The notes beneath the pieces were generated by a model, which saw nothing but the letters and a program-made list of their open reading frames with translations, did not search any database and was not told where the DNA came from. Position numbers and translations under genes: made by a program. Below, piece after piece: positions 1 through 7,580 of a stretch of 64,000 nucleotides of DNA. The stretch comes from Streptomyces sp. NBC_01142. Its GTDB lineage: Bacteria; Actinomycetota; Actinomycetes; Streptomycetales; Streptomycetaceae. Every line of letters begins with the position of its first letter. The first letter of the stretch is position 1. The DNA lies in assembly GCF_026341125.1 (NCBI RefSeq), contig NZ_JAPEOR010000001.1:1426001-1490000 (forward strand), in the 5' to 3' direction.

Positions 1-458
1 CGCTCGAGACCCTGCTTCTTGGGCATGTTCTCGACGGCCTCGTCGAACTTCTTCTTGGCCGCGTCGGTGTTGGCGTAGGCCTTGGTGACGACGTCGGCCT
101 TGCGGTCCGCTTCGCTGGTGGCCGTGAGGAGGGCCTGAGCGGTGAGGTCGCGCTCGTTGAGCAGCGCCTGGCCGTACTCCGCGGAGGCGCGCACGACCAG
201 CGCCGTCTGCTCCGCGTCCTGCGCCTCGCTCCAGGTGTCGATGGCGGCCTTGACCTGGAAGCCACCCATCACCAGCCCGACGAGCACGGGTATGAGGAGG
301 ATGGCGTTCAGGCGAGTGGGCACTCGCCAGTTGCGCGGGTTCAGCCGGCTGGTGCTGCCGGCGGCCGGGGCCGGACCGGGCGCATCCACAGGCGACGCCG
401 CTGCACGCGGCGGCGGGGTGAAGTTGCCCCGCGCCTGCTGCTCTGCGGAGCTCGTCAT
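1..458 (-). CDS. Nitrate-sensor-like histidine kinase, N-terminal part (second conservon CvnA-like protein)
   Basis: Only the first ~152 codons are present; the gene runs off the left edge. The translation begins MTSSAEQQ, has a Pro/Ala-rich cytoplasmic tail, an NWRVPTRL stretch and one hydrophobic segment at about residues 51-69. The start of an extracytoplasmic sensing domain follows, with the LLNERDL motif also seen in the neighbouring complete kinase (ERDL after a helical segment). It is therefore a paralogue of the cvnA gene at 2340-5954 and probably the first gene of a second conservon reading out of the window. ATG at 458 is the first start after the noncoding region. Kinase catalytic motifs lie outside the window, so the kinase role is inferred from the paralogue. 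Confidence 0.85.
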   Translation of the reverse strand, partial: MTSSAEQQARGNFTPPPRAAASPVDAPGPAPAAGSTSRLNPRNWRVPTRLNAILLIPVLVGLVMGGFQVKAAIDTWSEAQDAEQTALVVRASAEYGQALLNERDLTAQALLTATSEADRKADVVTKAYANTDAAKKKFDEAVENMPKKQGLE

Positions 459-807
459 GCTTCGCCTCACTCGACCAACAACCTCTCGGCGTCGGCACCA
501 ACGTTGTGCCGTGTTTCGTTCAGAGCTCTACTACTCGGGAGTTCGTCGAATTCCAGCACGTGGAAGGGTCCCGTTCCAAACAGTTGGAATCAGTCATTCC
601 GAGTGGCGTATGCCTCAGATAAAACGGGCATAAAGAGCGAGCTCTGCTAAATGGTGTCGGTAATGTAAGCGCAGTGGTACCGGTCGTACGCATCGAGTGT
701 CCGAGACGGATTAATTCTCTGTCGAAACGTTATGAACACGGAGGCGGGCCGTGTCAAAGGACACGGCCCACCCCTGTACAACTACGACAACTGCCGTATG
801 TCGTCGT
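459..807. other. Intergenic region between the two conservons
   Basis: This 349-bp stretch holds the cvnD terminator (746-769) and, by position, the promoter of the kinase gene ending at the left edge. The section 600-740 is less GC-rich than the flanking genes, as expected for a Streptomyces promoter region. I see no convincing -35/-10 pair and no open frame with coding-like third-position bias. Confidence 0.5.
746..769 (-). terminator. Intrinsic terminator after cvnD
   Basis: A perfect 10-bp stem (gggccgtgtc / gacacggccc) closes a 4-nt aaag loop, about 40 bp beyond the cvnD stop on the minus strand. There is no long T-run, which is usual in Streptomyces. It would separate the first conservon from the next kinase gene. 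Confidence 0.75.
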
Positions 808-1389
808 CTACTTGAGTCGGGCCATCAGGGCGTGCTCGACCAGGGTGATCAGGGCACTCTTGGCGTCCGCGCGGTGGCGGGCGTCGGTGGTGATGATCGG
901 GGTGTCGGGGCCGATCTGCAGTGCTTCGCGGACCTCTTCGGGGTTGTAGGGCTGATGTCCCTCGAACCCGTTGAGGGCGACGACGAAGGGCAGGCCGGAG
1001 TTCTCGAAGTAGTCGACGGCGGGGAAGCAGTCGGCGAGTCTGCGGGTGTCGACGAGGACGACGGCGCCGATGGCGCCGCGGACGAGGTCGTCCCACATGA
1101 ACCAGAAGCGGTCCTGACCGGGTGTACCGAAGAGGTACAGGATCAGGTCCTGGTCCAGGGTGATGCGGCCGAAGTCCATGGCCACCGTGGTGGTGGTCTT
1201 GTCGCCGGTGTGGGTGAGGTCGTCGATGCCCGCGGAGGCTGACGTCATGACGGCTTCGGTACGCAGCGGGTTGATCTCCGAGACGGCGCCGACGAACGTG
1301 GTCTTGCCCACGCCGAAGCCGCCCGCCACCACGATCTTCGCGCTGGTGGTCGACCGGGCTGCACCGCCGCTAGAGCTGGCGAAGTCCAC
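808..1389 (-). CDS. cvnD: Conservon Ras-like GTP-binding protein CvnD
   Basis: 193 aa small GTPase-like protein of the bacterial MglA/CvnD group, acting with a membrane kinase complex. The P-loop GGFGVGKTT lies at residues 23-31. The switch II region reads LFGTPGQDRF, where Ras proteins have DTAGQ, and the guanine-specificity loop is ALNGF, so the canonical NKxD lysine/aspartate pattern is altered as in other CvnD proteins. The GTG start at 1389 lies 20 nt inside cvnC, which indicates translational coupling. It is the last gene of cvnA-B-C-D and is followed by a hairpin terminator. In S. coelicolor the four conservon proteins are thought to form a membrane-associated signalling complex resembling a eukaryotic G-protein-coupled system (family knowledge). 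Confidence 0.93.
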   Translation of the reverse strand: MDFASSSGGAARSTTSAKIVVAGGFGVGKTTFVGAVSEINPLRTEAVMTSASAGIDDLTHTGDKTTTTVAMDFGRITLDQDLILYLFGTPGQDRFWFMWDDLVRGAIGAVVLVDTRRLADCFPAVDYFENSGLPFVVALNGFEGHQPYNPEEVREALQIGPDTPIITTDARHRADAKSALITLVEHALMARLK

Positions 1390-1774
1390 TGAGCACCCTT
1401 TCGAGCAGTGTCACATCCGGCGTGCCGCCGGCCTCTCCGTTGCCCGGCTGGTGGATTGCCACCATCCCCGCCTCCGCCAGGTCGGCCACGAGGATCCGGG
1501 CAACCCCCAGCGGCATCGACAACAGCGCCGACACCTCCGCCACCGACTTGACCTCACGGCACAAGTGGCAGATGCGCTGGTGCTCGGGGAGCAACCCCGC
1601 GAGGTGGGCCGGGTCGGCCGTGGTGCTGACCAGCGCCTCGATGGCGAGCTGGTAGCGCGGCCGGGTCCGGCCGCCGGTCATGGCGTACGGACGTACCAGC
1701 GGCTGATCGCCCTCGAATCCGTACGCGTCGACTGAGGCGCCGTACGGATCGTGAGAGGCGGGTGGCGGGGTCAT
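1370..1774 (-). CDS. cvnC: Conservon DUF742 protein CvnC
   Basis: 134 aa protein with the DUF742 signature PLVRPYAMTGGRTRPR near residues 25-41, followed by a winged-helix-like region (VAEVSALLSMPLGVARILVADL). DUF742 proteins occur almost only in conservons; their biochemical role is not settled, though the fold suggests a winged helix. The ATG at 1774 has a strong GGAGG ribosome-binding site. It overlaps cvnD by 20 nt but is separated from cvnB by 142 bp, an unusually wide gap for a conservon, and that gap contains a direct repeat. Confidence 0.92.
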   Translation of the reverse strand: MTPPPASHDPYGASVDAYGFEGDQPLVRPYAMTGGRTRPRYQLAIEALVSTTADPAHLAGLLPEHQRICHLCREVKSVAEVSALLSMPLGVARILVADLAEAGMVAIHQPGNGEAGGTPDVTLLERVLSGLRQL

Positions 1775-1866
1775 GAATCCTCCGGGCGTGACAGCAAGTG
1801 GTCGGCGTGCCGTCTGACTGGGCCGGTGGGGGGGGCTGTGGTCGGCCTGACGGTGGGCGTTCGTTG

Positions 1867-1899
1867 GCGTACCTGAGTACGTGGCGCGTACCTCAGTAC
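1867..1899. repeat. Two 14-bp direct repeats in the cvnB-cvnC gap
   Basis: GCGTACCTgAGTAC (1867-1880) and GCGTACCTcAGTAC (1886-1899) differ at one base and have a 19-bp period. Each contains GTAC-N4-GTAC. They lie in the only sizeable intergenic gap inside the conservon, so they could be a binding site or mRNA structure; the function is unknown. Confidence 0.6.
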
Positions 1900-1916
1900 C
1901 TGGGGGGATGGCGGGG

Positions 1917-2330
1917 TCAGTGCAACAGGCTTCCCTGGAGCTCGGCGCGCAGGTCCGGGGTGAGGACGCTGCCCGCGCGGTCGACCAGGAGAGCCATCTC
2001 GTAGCCGACGAGGCCGATGTCGCAGTCGGGGTGCGCGAGCACGGCCAGCGAAGACCCGTCGGAGACGGACATGAGGAAGAGGAAGCCCCGTTCCATTTCG
2101 ACCACGGTCTGGCTGACCGGACCGCCTTCGAAGATCCTGGACGCCCCCGCGGTCAGGGAGGTCAGTCCGGATGCCACCGCCGCCAGCTGGTCGGCGCGGT
2201 CGCGGGGAAATCCTTCGGACATTGCCAGCAGAAGACCATCGGCGGAGACCACTACCGTGTGGGACACCCCAGGGGTGTTGTCCACGAAGTTGGTGATCAA
2301 CCAGTTCAGATTTTGCGCCGCCTGGCTCAT
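1917..2330 (-). CDS. cvnB: Conservon roadblock/LC7 protein CvnB
   Basis: About 137 aa, a complete roadblock/LC7 (MglB-like) domain. Recognisable stretches are NLNWLITNFVDNTPGV, VVVSADGLLLAMSEG, AAVASGLTSL and CDIGLVGYEM. Roadblock proteins dimerise and act on small GTPases as effectors or GAPs, so the likely partner is CvnD. The ATG at 2330 (MSQAAQNL) gives the usual family N-terminus. A TTG at 2339, immediately after the cvnA stop and with GGAG six bases upstream, is the alternative start and would add MSP. Either choice leaves cvnA and cvnB nearly abutting, which suggests coupled translation. Confidence 0.92.
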   Translation of the reverse strand: MSQAAQNLNWLITNFVDNTPGVSHTVVVSADGLLLAMSEGFPRDRADQLAAVASGLTSLTAGASRIFEGGPVSQTVVEMERGFLFLMSVSDGSSLAVLAHPDCDIGLVGYEMALLVDRAGSVLTPDLRAELQGSLLH

Positions 2331-2339
2331 CGGACTCAA

Positions 2340-5300
2340 CTAACGCTCCTGCTGGTGAGTGGGGCCGAGGTTGAAGCTGCCGGTCGTCGAGTTCTGCTGA
2401 CGACCCTGCTGAATGCCCCGACGGAGATTGGTCAGCCGGCCGCGTACGTCATCGGGAGCACGCGAAACCTGCGGACCGGCCTGGTTGCTCTGCTCCTGCG
2501 CGGTACCCGGCACGAGGTTGGCGCGCGGGACCCTGCGGGGCAGACCGGAGGTGGTGACGCCGCCGGCCGCGGGCTTCCTGACCCGCTCGGCCTGACGTAC
2601 CAACTCGTCATTGGGCGAGGAGCGCCAGGCGGCACTGCTCGCGTTGGGCGCGTTGCCCGGGGTTGCCGGGTTCGGCGCGGGAGAGCGCTGCGGCATGGCC
2701 GGAGCGGGACGCTCCGCCGGCTGCTGCGGGACGGCGGGAGCCTGCGGCTGCTCGGCGGGCTGACCGCTCTGCGGGCCGTGGAACCAGTTCGTCTCCAGGG
2801 TGTCGTACAGCGGTGTGCGGCCGTCGCCCGGGCCGGCCGGGGGCAGGGCCTCGGGCTGCGGCTGCGGCGGCAGCGCGTTCATGGGGCGGGGCGCGGAGAA
2901 GTCCGCCGCGTCCCGGTTGTCGCGCCGACGCGGAGCGGGCGCCGGAGCCGGAGGCTGCGGAGCCCCCATGTCCGGGCGGCCGAACTGCGCGGTCGAGGCA
3001 GGGTCCTGGGAGCCGTACACATCAGGGCGTACGAACTGCCCGGTGGAGCCTGCACCGGAACCGCTGCGCGGCGCCGGAGCGTTGAAGTCGGGCCGGGCGA
3101 ACTGCTCCGTCGCCGCGGGGCCGCGGGAGCCCTCGTGATCATCGTGACCGCGAGGGGAGTCCGCGGACGGACGCTGCTGCGGAGCCGACGGCTGCTCGCT
3201 TCCCCAGCTGGTGGTCTGGGGGCGCTGCGGCGCGGGCTCCTCCCGCCGGGGGGCGGGGGAGGAGTTGCCGCCGGGCAGCTCGGGACGCGGGCCACCGGGG
3301 GCCGGCAGCTGCCGGCCACGGTCGCCCTGGCCGGGAGCTGCCGGCGCGAAGCCGTTCTGGCGGGCTTCGTTGCGGGCCGGCGCCGACTGCGCGCCACGGC
3401 CTGCACCGGAGCCGAAGGCACCGGCGAGTCCGCCGCCCTGACCCCGGCCGCTCTGACCCTGGCCGCCCTGACCCTGACCCTGGCCGCTCTGGCCCTGGCC
3501 GGGGCCCTGCGGGCTCTGGGCGTGCTGGCCCTGTCCCTGGCGCGGAGGATTGTTGTCACGGCCCGGCAGCGCGGCACGCGGAGCCGCGCCCGCACCGACC
3601 TGACCACGCGGCGCACCGGCGCCGAGCCGGCTGCCGGAGGAGGTGGAGCCGGGTGCACCGCCGAGACCGGGACGGCCGCCGCCGGGCGCGGAGGCAGAGC
3701 CGGCCGGACGGCCGCCGAGACCCGCGGGGGCACCGGACGCCGAAGGAACGCCGCCCTGGCCGCCGGCGCCGGGCTTGGCCGGGACCTTCTTGCCGCCGTT
3801 GGCCACATCGACGGGGAGCATGACCAGCGCGGTCGTGCCACCGGAGTCGGAGGGGCGCAGCTGGATACGGATGCCGTGCCGCAGGGACAGGCGGCCGACC
3901 ACGAACAGACCCATGCGGCGCGAGACCGAGACGTCCACGGTGGGCGGCGAGGCGAGCCGCTCGTTGATCGCGGCGAGGTCCTCGGGGGAGAGGCCGATGC
4001 CGGTGTCGTGGATCTCGACGAGCACACGGCCGTCGGGGAGGGCGTGACCGGTGACCTTCACCTTGGTCTGCGGCGAGGAGAAGGAGGTCGCGTTCTCGAG
4101 CAGCTCGGCGAGGAGGTGCACAAGGTCGTTGACGACGCGGCCGGCAACCTCGGTCGTGGGGACCGAGGAGAGTTCGATGCGCTCGTACTGCTCCACCTCG
4201 GAGGCGGCGGCACGGAGCACGTCGACCAGCGGGACCGGCCGGGTCCACCGGCGGCCCGGCTCCTCGCCCGCGAGGACGAGGAGGTTTTCGCCGTTCCGGC
4301 GCATACGGGTCGCGAGGTGGTCCAGCTTGAAGAGGGAGGACAGCTGGTCCGGGTCGGCCTCGCGGGACTCCAGCTCGGAGATGAGCGAGAGCTGACGCTG
4401 GATGAGGCCCTGGCTGCGGCGCGAGAGGTTGGTGAACATCGCGTTGACGTTGCCTCGCAGCAGCGCCTGCTCGGCGGCGAGGCGGACCGCCTCGCGGTGC
4501 ACGTCGTCGAAGGCCGCGGCCACCTGGCCGATCTCGTCCCTCGAGTGCACACCGACGGACTCCACCGAGGTGTCGACGTCCTGCGGGTCGGCCTCGGAGA
4601 GCTGCTTGACGAGCTCGGGCAGACGGTCCTGGGCGACCTTGGTGGCGGTGTCCTGCAGCCTGCGCAGCGAGCGGATCATGGACCGGGCCACGACGAAGGC
4701 GCCGACGAGCGAGACGCCGAGGACGACCAGGATCAGGGCACCGTTGATGAGCGCTACGCGCTGCGACTGCTCGCGCAGCTCACGGGCCTTGCTCTCCATC
4801 TCGCCGAGCAGCGTGGCCTCGATGGTCTTCATGGCGTTGATCCGGACCGAGTAGTCGTCGGTCCAGTCCAGGTGCGAGCGCTTGTTCTGCGCCAGCTGGT
4901 CGGCGAGCCCGTCCTTGTTGTCCAGCACGCGCTTGGCGTACAGCTCGGACGCGGTGATCGTGGGGTTGCCGTTGTCCAGCGGGTCGGTCAGCTCCTCGGC
5001 GTTGCCGCCGGAGGACTCGTAGATCGACTTGAAGGCCTTGAGCTCGGTGTCGCCGTTCTCCATGGCGGCCTTGCCGTAGAGGCGGTCGTTCTCGCTGAGG
5101 CCCGGGGCCTTGGCGTCGGCACCGCCCGGCAGCGCCGCGGCGATGATCGCGCGCTGGATGGACGCGTACTCCTTGGCGGAGGAGAAGGCCGCCAGGGCGC
5201 GCGTGCGCTTGATCATCTCCGGGTTGGAGGTCGCCTGGGCCATGTCCTGGGAGAGGCTCAGCAGCGATTCGATCAGCCGGCTGTAGCCCTCCACCGTCAT

Positions 5301-5954
5301 GGAGTCCGGGACGTCCTTGTCGTACGCCGTGGACCGGATCTTGTTGAGCTGGTTCACCTGGACGGCGATCTGGTTCGCGTTGGCGCGGATGCTCTCCAGC
5401 GCCTCGTCCTCGCCCGTGTTCTCGATGTCACGGGTGGCGTCGAGGAAGGACTTCCTGATCCGGTCGGTCGCCGCGCGGGGGCCCGCGACCTTGAAGTCGG
5501 TGGCACTCGTGCCGTTGGACAGCGGACCCGCCGACAGGTCGCGCTCCGCCTGGAGCGCCTGCGCCAGCTCGGTCGCTTCCTTGGTCATGTTGGTCAGCAG
5601 CTGCATGTGATCCAGCTGCTTCATGTCGTCCATGGACTCGTTGATACGGAGTCCACCCAGCGTGGTCGCGGCAACGACCGGCAGGGTCAGCAGCGAGACG
5701 AGTCGCGTGCTGATGCGCCAGTTGCGCAGGGCTATTCGTGAGCCTGTATCCGTGGGTCCCTTCGGCTTCAGCGGAACCTTGGGTTCCTTGCCTCCGGGTG
5801 CCGCTGCACCGGGGCGCGCGGCACGGTCACCGCTGTCGCCGGGCGCTGCCGGTCCCTGGTTCTGGGTGTGCTGGGGCGAGGAGCCGCGGTCGGTCCCGCC
5901 GCGCGGCTCCTGTTCCGCCGCAGCGCTGCCATCCCTCTTGAAACGTCCCTGCAC
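2340..5954 (-). CDS. cvnA: Conservon sensor histidine kinase CvnA (nitrate/nitrite-sensor type)
   Basis: 1204 aa from the GTG at 5954 (VQGRFKRDGS), chosen because upstream codons read as non-coding arginine-rich sequence; an ATG at 6038 is possible. Order: Pro/Ala-rich cytoplasmic tail, transmembrane helix at about 82-102, extracellular NIT-like sensing domain with QAERDLSAG, second membrane helix near 402-425 and HAMP, a possible phospho-acceptor region LDHLATRMRR near 545, then an HATPase domain with ENATSF (about 620), DTGIG (about 649) and a G2 box GLFVVGRLSLRHG. The remaining ~480 residues are a disordered Pro/Gln/Gly-rich tail with a GQGQ tract (about 808-838) and three T-x-QF-x-RPD motifs. 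It heads cvnA-B-C-D and senses an unknown signal. A response regulator is absent, as in other conservons. Confidence 0.92.
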   Translation of the reverse strand: MQGRFKRDGSAAAEQEPRGGTDRGSSPQHTQNQGPAAPGDSGDRAARPGAAAPGGKEPKVPLKPKGPTDTGSRIALRNWRISTRLVSLLTLPVVAATTLGGLRINESMDDMKQLDHMQLLTNMTKEATELAQALQAERDLSAGPLSNGTSATDFKVAGPRAATDRIRKSFLDATRDIENTGEDEALESIRANANQIAVQVNQLNKIRSTAYDKDVPDSMTVEGYSRLIESLLSLSQDMAQATSNPEMIKRTRALAAFSSAKEYASIQRAIIAAALPGGADAKAPGLSENDRLYGKAAMENGDTELKAFKSIYESSGGNAEELTDPLDNGNPTITASELYAKRVLDNKDGLADQLAQNKRSHLDWTDDYSVRINAMKTIEATLLGEMESKARELREQSQRVALINGALILVVLGVSLVGAFVVARSMIRSLRRLQDTATKVAQDRLPELVKQLSEADPQDVDTSVESVGVHSRDEIGQVAAAFDDVHREAVRLAAEQALLRGNVNAMFTNLSRRSQGLIQRQLSLISELESREADPDQLSSLFKLDHLATRMRRNGENLLVLAGEEPGRRWTRPVPLVDVLRAAASEVEQYERIELSSVPTTEVAGRVVNDLVHLLAELLENATSFSSPQTKVKVTGHALPDGRVLVEIHDTGIGLSPEDLAAINERLASPPTVDVSVSRRMGLFVVGRLSLRHGIRIQLRPSDSGGTTALVMLPVDVANGGKKVPAKPGAGGQGGVPSASGAPAGLGGRPAGSASAPGGGRPGLGGAPGSTSSGSRLGAGAPRGQVGAGAAPRAALPGRDNNPPRQGQGQHAQSPQGPGQGQSGQGQGQGGQGQSGRGQGGGLAGAFGSGAGRGAQSAPARNEARQNGFAPAAPGQGDRGRQLPAPGGPRPELPGGNSSPAPRREEPAPQRPQTTSWGSEQPSAPQQRPSADSPRGHDDHEGSRGPAATEQFARPDFNAPAPRSGSGAGSTGQFVRPDVYGSQDPASTAQFGRPDMGAPQPPAPAPAPRRRDNRDAADFSAPRPMNALPPQPQPEALPPAGPGDGRTPLYDTLETNWFHGPQSGQPAEQPQAPAVPQQPAERPAPAMPQRSPAPNPATPGNAPNASSAAWRSSPNDELVRQAERVRKPAAGGVTTSGLPRRVPRANLVPGTAQEQSNQAGPQVSRAPDDVRGRLTNLRRGIQQGRQQNSTTGSFNLGPTHQQER

Positions 5955-6535
5955 TAGCGTCGCAACCTCTGGACCAGGCGTCCCTCCGCTTGTACGGCGG
6001 GACGGTGTCGGCGTCGTGGGGCGAAGAACGCGCCCCATGGTGGTCGTTGAGTGACCGGCGCTGCTCCCCCTTCCCCGCCGCCACTCGGCGCTGCGTTGCG
6101 CCCTTGCGCGCCGGCCTGAAAACCGCGGCGGATGCGTGGAATTCCAGCACAGTGCCGGATCTCCAACAAGGGCCGCGTACCGGGCTGTGACCTGGGTGAC
6201 GCGGTGTGATCGTTGCGTCACAAGACGTAGAAAGAGTTAGTGGAGGAAAGGGACTTTTGCTTACGAGTCACTTAGGGGTGGGGGGTGTCCCAGTCGCGAT
6301 GATCAGGAGCGGAATGAGGCATTCAGTAGTGCAATGTCCGTTTCTGTGGCGGTGATCCACAGTCTGAATTGCCGGAATTGACCGTCAACTCGTGAGGAAA
6401 CTCACATGTAGATCGCTGTCTCTTCCGGGCTTTGCCGGGGAATTGGATGTTTAACCTGACGCTTTACAGGGATGGGAAATCCGTCAACCGGCGCTCACCG
6501 AAGTGCCCGTACCCCGACAAGGTCTGAAACAACAG
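5955..6535. other. Divergent intergenic region upstream of cvnA and the small ORF
   Basis: A 581-bp noncoding stretch that becomes noticeably less GC-rich from about 6220 to 6480. It must hold the conservon promoter (minus) and any promoter for the small gene at 6536 (plus). It contains the GTGACGC dyad described separately. I find no other convincing gene. Confidence 0.5.
6196..6221. promoter_or_regulatory. GTGACGC-N12-GCGTCAC inverted repeat upstream of cvnA
   Basis: A perfect 7-bp dyad with a 12-bp spacer, about 240 bp upstream of the chosen cvnA start. The GTGA...TCAC core is reminiscent of sites bound by the developmental repressor BldD (AGTGA...TCACC), but the match is only partial. 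It is an operator candidate by inference. Confidence 0.4.
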
Positions 6536-6709
6536 ATGAAGACGACGACGATGTTCCGCAACATAGCCAACCCCCGGCGCACCACGCTGGCGCACCTCGA
6601 GGACGCCGACGAACTGCAGACGCCGGAGCAGCCGGAGCACAGCCTCGATCTTCCCGCCCAGACGGCCAACCCCCGGCGCACGATCCTGATGGACGCCCCG
6701 GCGCAGTAG
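6536..6709 (+). CDS. Small protein of unknown function with duplicated ANPRRT motif
   Basis: 57 aa from the ATG at 6536 (MKTTTMFRNI); GTG 6503 or ATG 6551 are alternative starts and none has a strong ribosome-binding site. Third codon positions are nearly all G or C, supporting real coding. The peptide carries ANPRRTTL near its N-terminus and ANPRRTIL near its C-terminus, separated by an acidic Glu/Asp/Gln/Pro-rich linker. It has no cysteine, signal peptide or membrane segment. It sits alone between the divergent conservon and a FAH-family gene. I do not recognise the family; a structural or peptide-precursor role cannot be told from sequence. Confidence 0.6.
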   Translation: MKTTTMFRNIANPRRTTLAHLEDADELQTPEQPEHSLDLPAQTANPRRTILMDAPAQ

Positions 6710-6803
6710 GCGGCCATACGCGAGGCGGGCGCTGCCTGCCGCGTTAGCCTGGAGCGTCAGACTCCAGTCAGCGTAAGCAGTAGTAGAGGGGCACCCGCAT
6801 CCC

Positions 6804-7580
6804 GTGCGCATCGCCAGGTTCTCCATCGACGGCAATGTCGCCTTCGGCGCGGTCGAGGGCGAAGGCCCCGACAGCCTCGTACTCGACATCATCAAGGGCA
6901 TCCCGTTCGCGGACTTCGAGCTCTCGGGCACCAAGGTTCCGCTGAGCAAGGTCCGGCTGCTGCCGCCCGTGCTTCCCAACAAGGTCGTGGCCTTCGGCCG
7001 CAACTATGCGGAGCACGCGGCGGAGCTCGGCCACGAGGTGCCCGATGCGCCGTTCGCGTTCTTCAAGCCGTCCACCTCGGTGGTCGGCCCCGGCGACCCG
7101 ATCGCGTACCCCTCCTTCTCCCAGGAGCTGCACCACGAGGCCGAACTGGCCGTGGTCATCGGCCGGATGTGCCGCGAGGTCCCGCGCGAGCGTGTGAAGG
7201 ACGTCATCCTCGGCTACACCTGCGCCAATGACGTCACCGCGCGCGACGTCCAGCGGCGCGAGAAGCAGTGGGCGCGGGCCAAGGGCTTCGACAGCTCCTG
7301 CCCGCTCGGCCCGTGGGTGGAGACCGACCTCGACCCGAGCGACCTGGCCATCCAGTGCACGGTCAACGGCGAACAACGCCAGCTCGGCCGTACGAGCCAG
7401 ATGATCCACTCCATCGAGGATCTGATCGTCAACATCTCCGAGGCCATGACCCTGCTCCCGGGCGACGTCATCCTCACGGGCACCCCGGCCGGGGTCGGCC
7501 CTCTCAACGTCGGCGACGAGGTCGCCGTCACCATTCATGGCATCGGCACTCTCACCAACAAGGTGATCAAGCGTGGCTAA
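6804..7580 (+). CDS. Fumarylacetoacetate hydrolase (FAH) family protein
   Basis: 258 aa with the C-terminal FAH catalytic fold: [13 protein letters not shown], the metal-ligand stretch [22 protein letters not shown], and the closing [10 protein letters not shown] near residue 230. FAH-family enzymes cleave or isomerise 2-oxo acids using Mg2+; members include fumarylpyruvate hydrolase and 5-oxopent-3-ene tricarboxylate decarboxylase. The substrate cannot be assigned here, as there is no aromatic-degradation cluster nearby. The GTG at 6804 is the first start before the conserved MRIARFS. The stop overlaps gltX by 8 nt, so the two are probably co-transcribed. Confidence 0.9.
   Translation: MRIARFSIDGNVAFGAVEGEGPDSLVLDIIKGIPFADFELSGTKVPLSKVRLLPPVLPNKVVAFGRNYAEHAAELGHEVPDAPFAFFKPSTSVVGPGDPIAYPSFSQELHHEAELAVVIGRMCREVPRERVKDVILGYTCANDVTARDVQRREKQWARAKGFDSSCPLGPWVETDLDPSDLAIQCTVNGEQRQLGRTSQMIHSIEDLIVNISEAMTLLPGDVILTGTPAGVGPLNVGDEVAVTIHGIGTLTNKVIKRG

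Noticed and set aside
1881..5741. A 1286-codon open frame on the plus strand opposite cvnA and cvnB
   Set aside because: Arg/Gly/Leu/Val-rich low-complexity translation with no domain; it mirrors the real genes on the minus strand, as expected at high GC.
5955..6221. Longer cvnA beginning at 6221 or 6038
   Set aside because: The extra residues are Arg/Thr-rich without domain character, and VQGRFKRDGS looks like a family start. ATG 6038 cannot be fully excluded.
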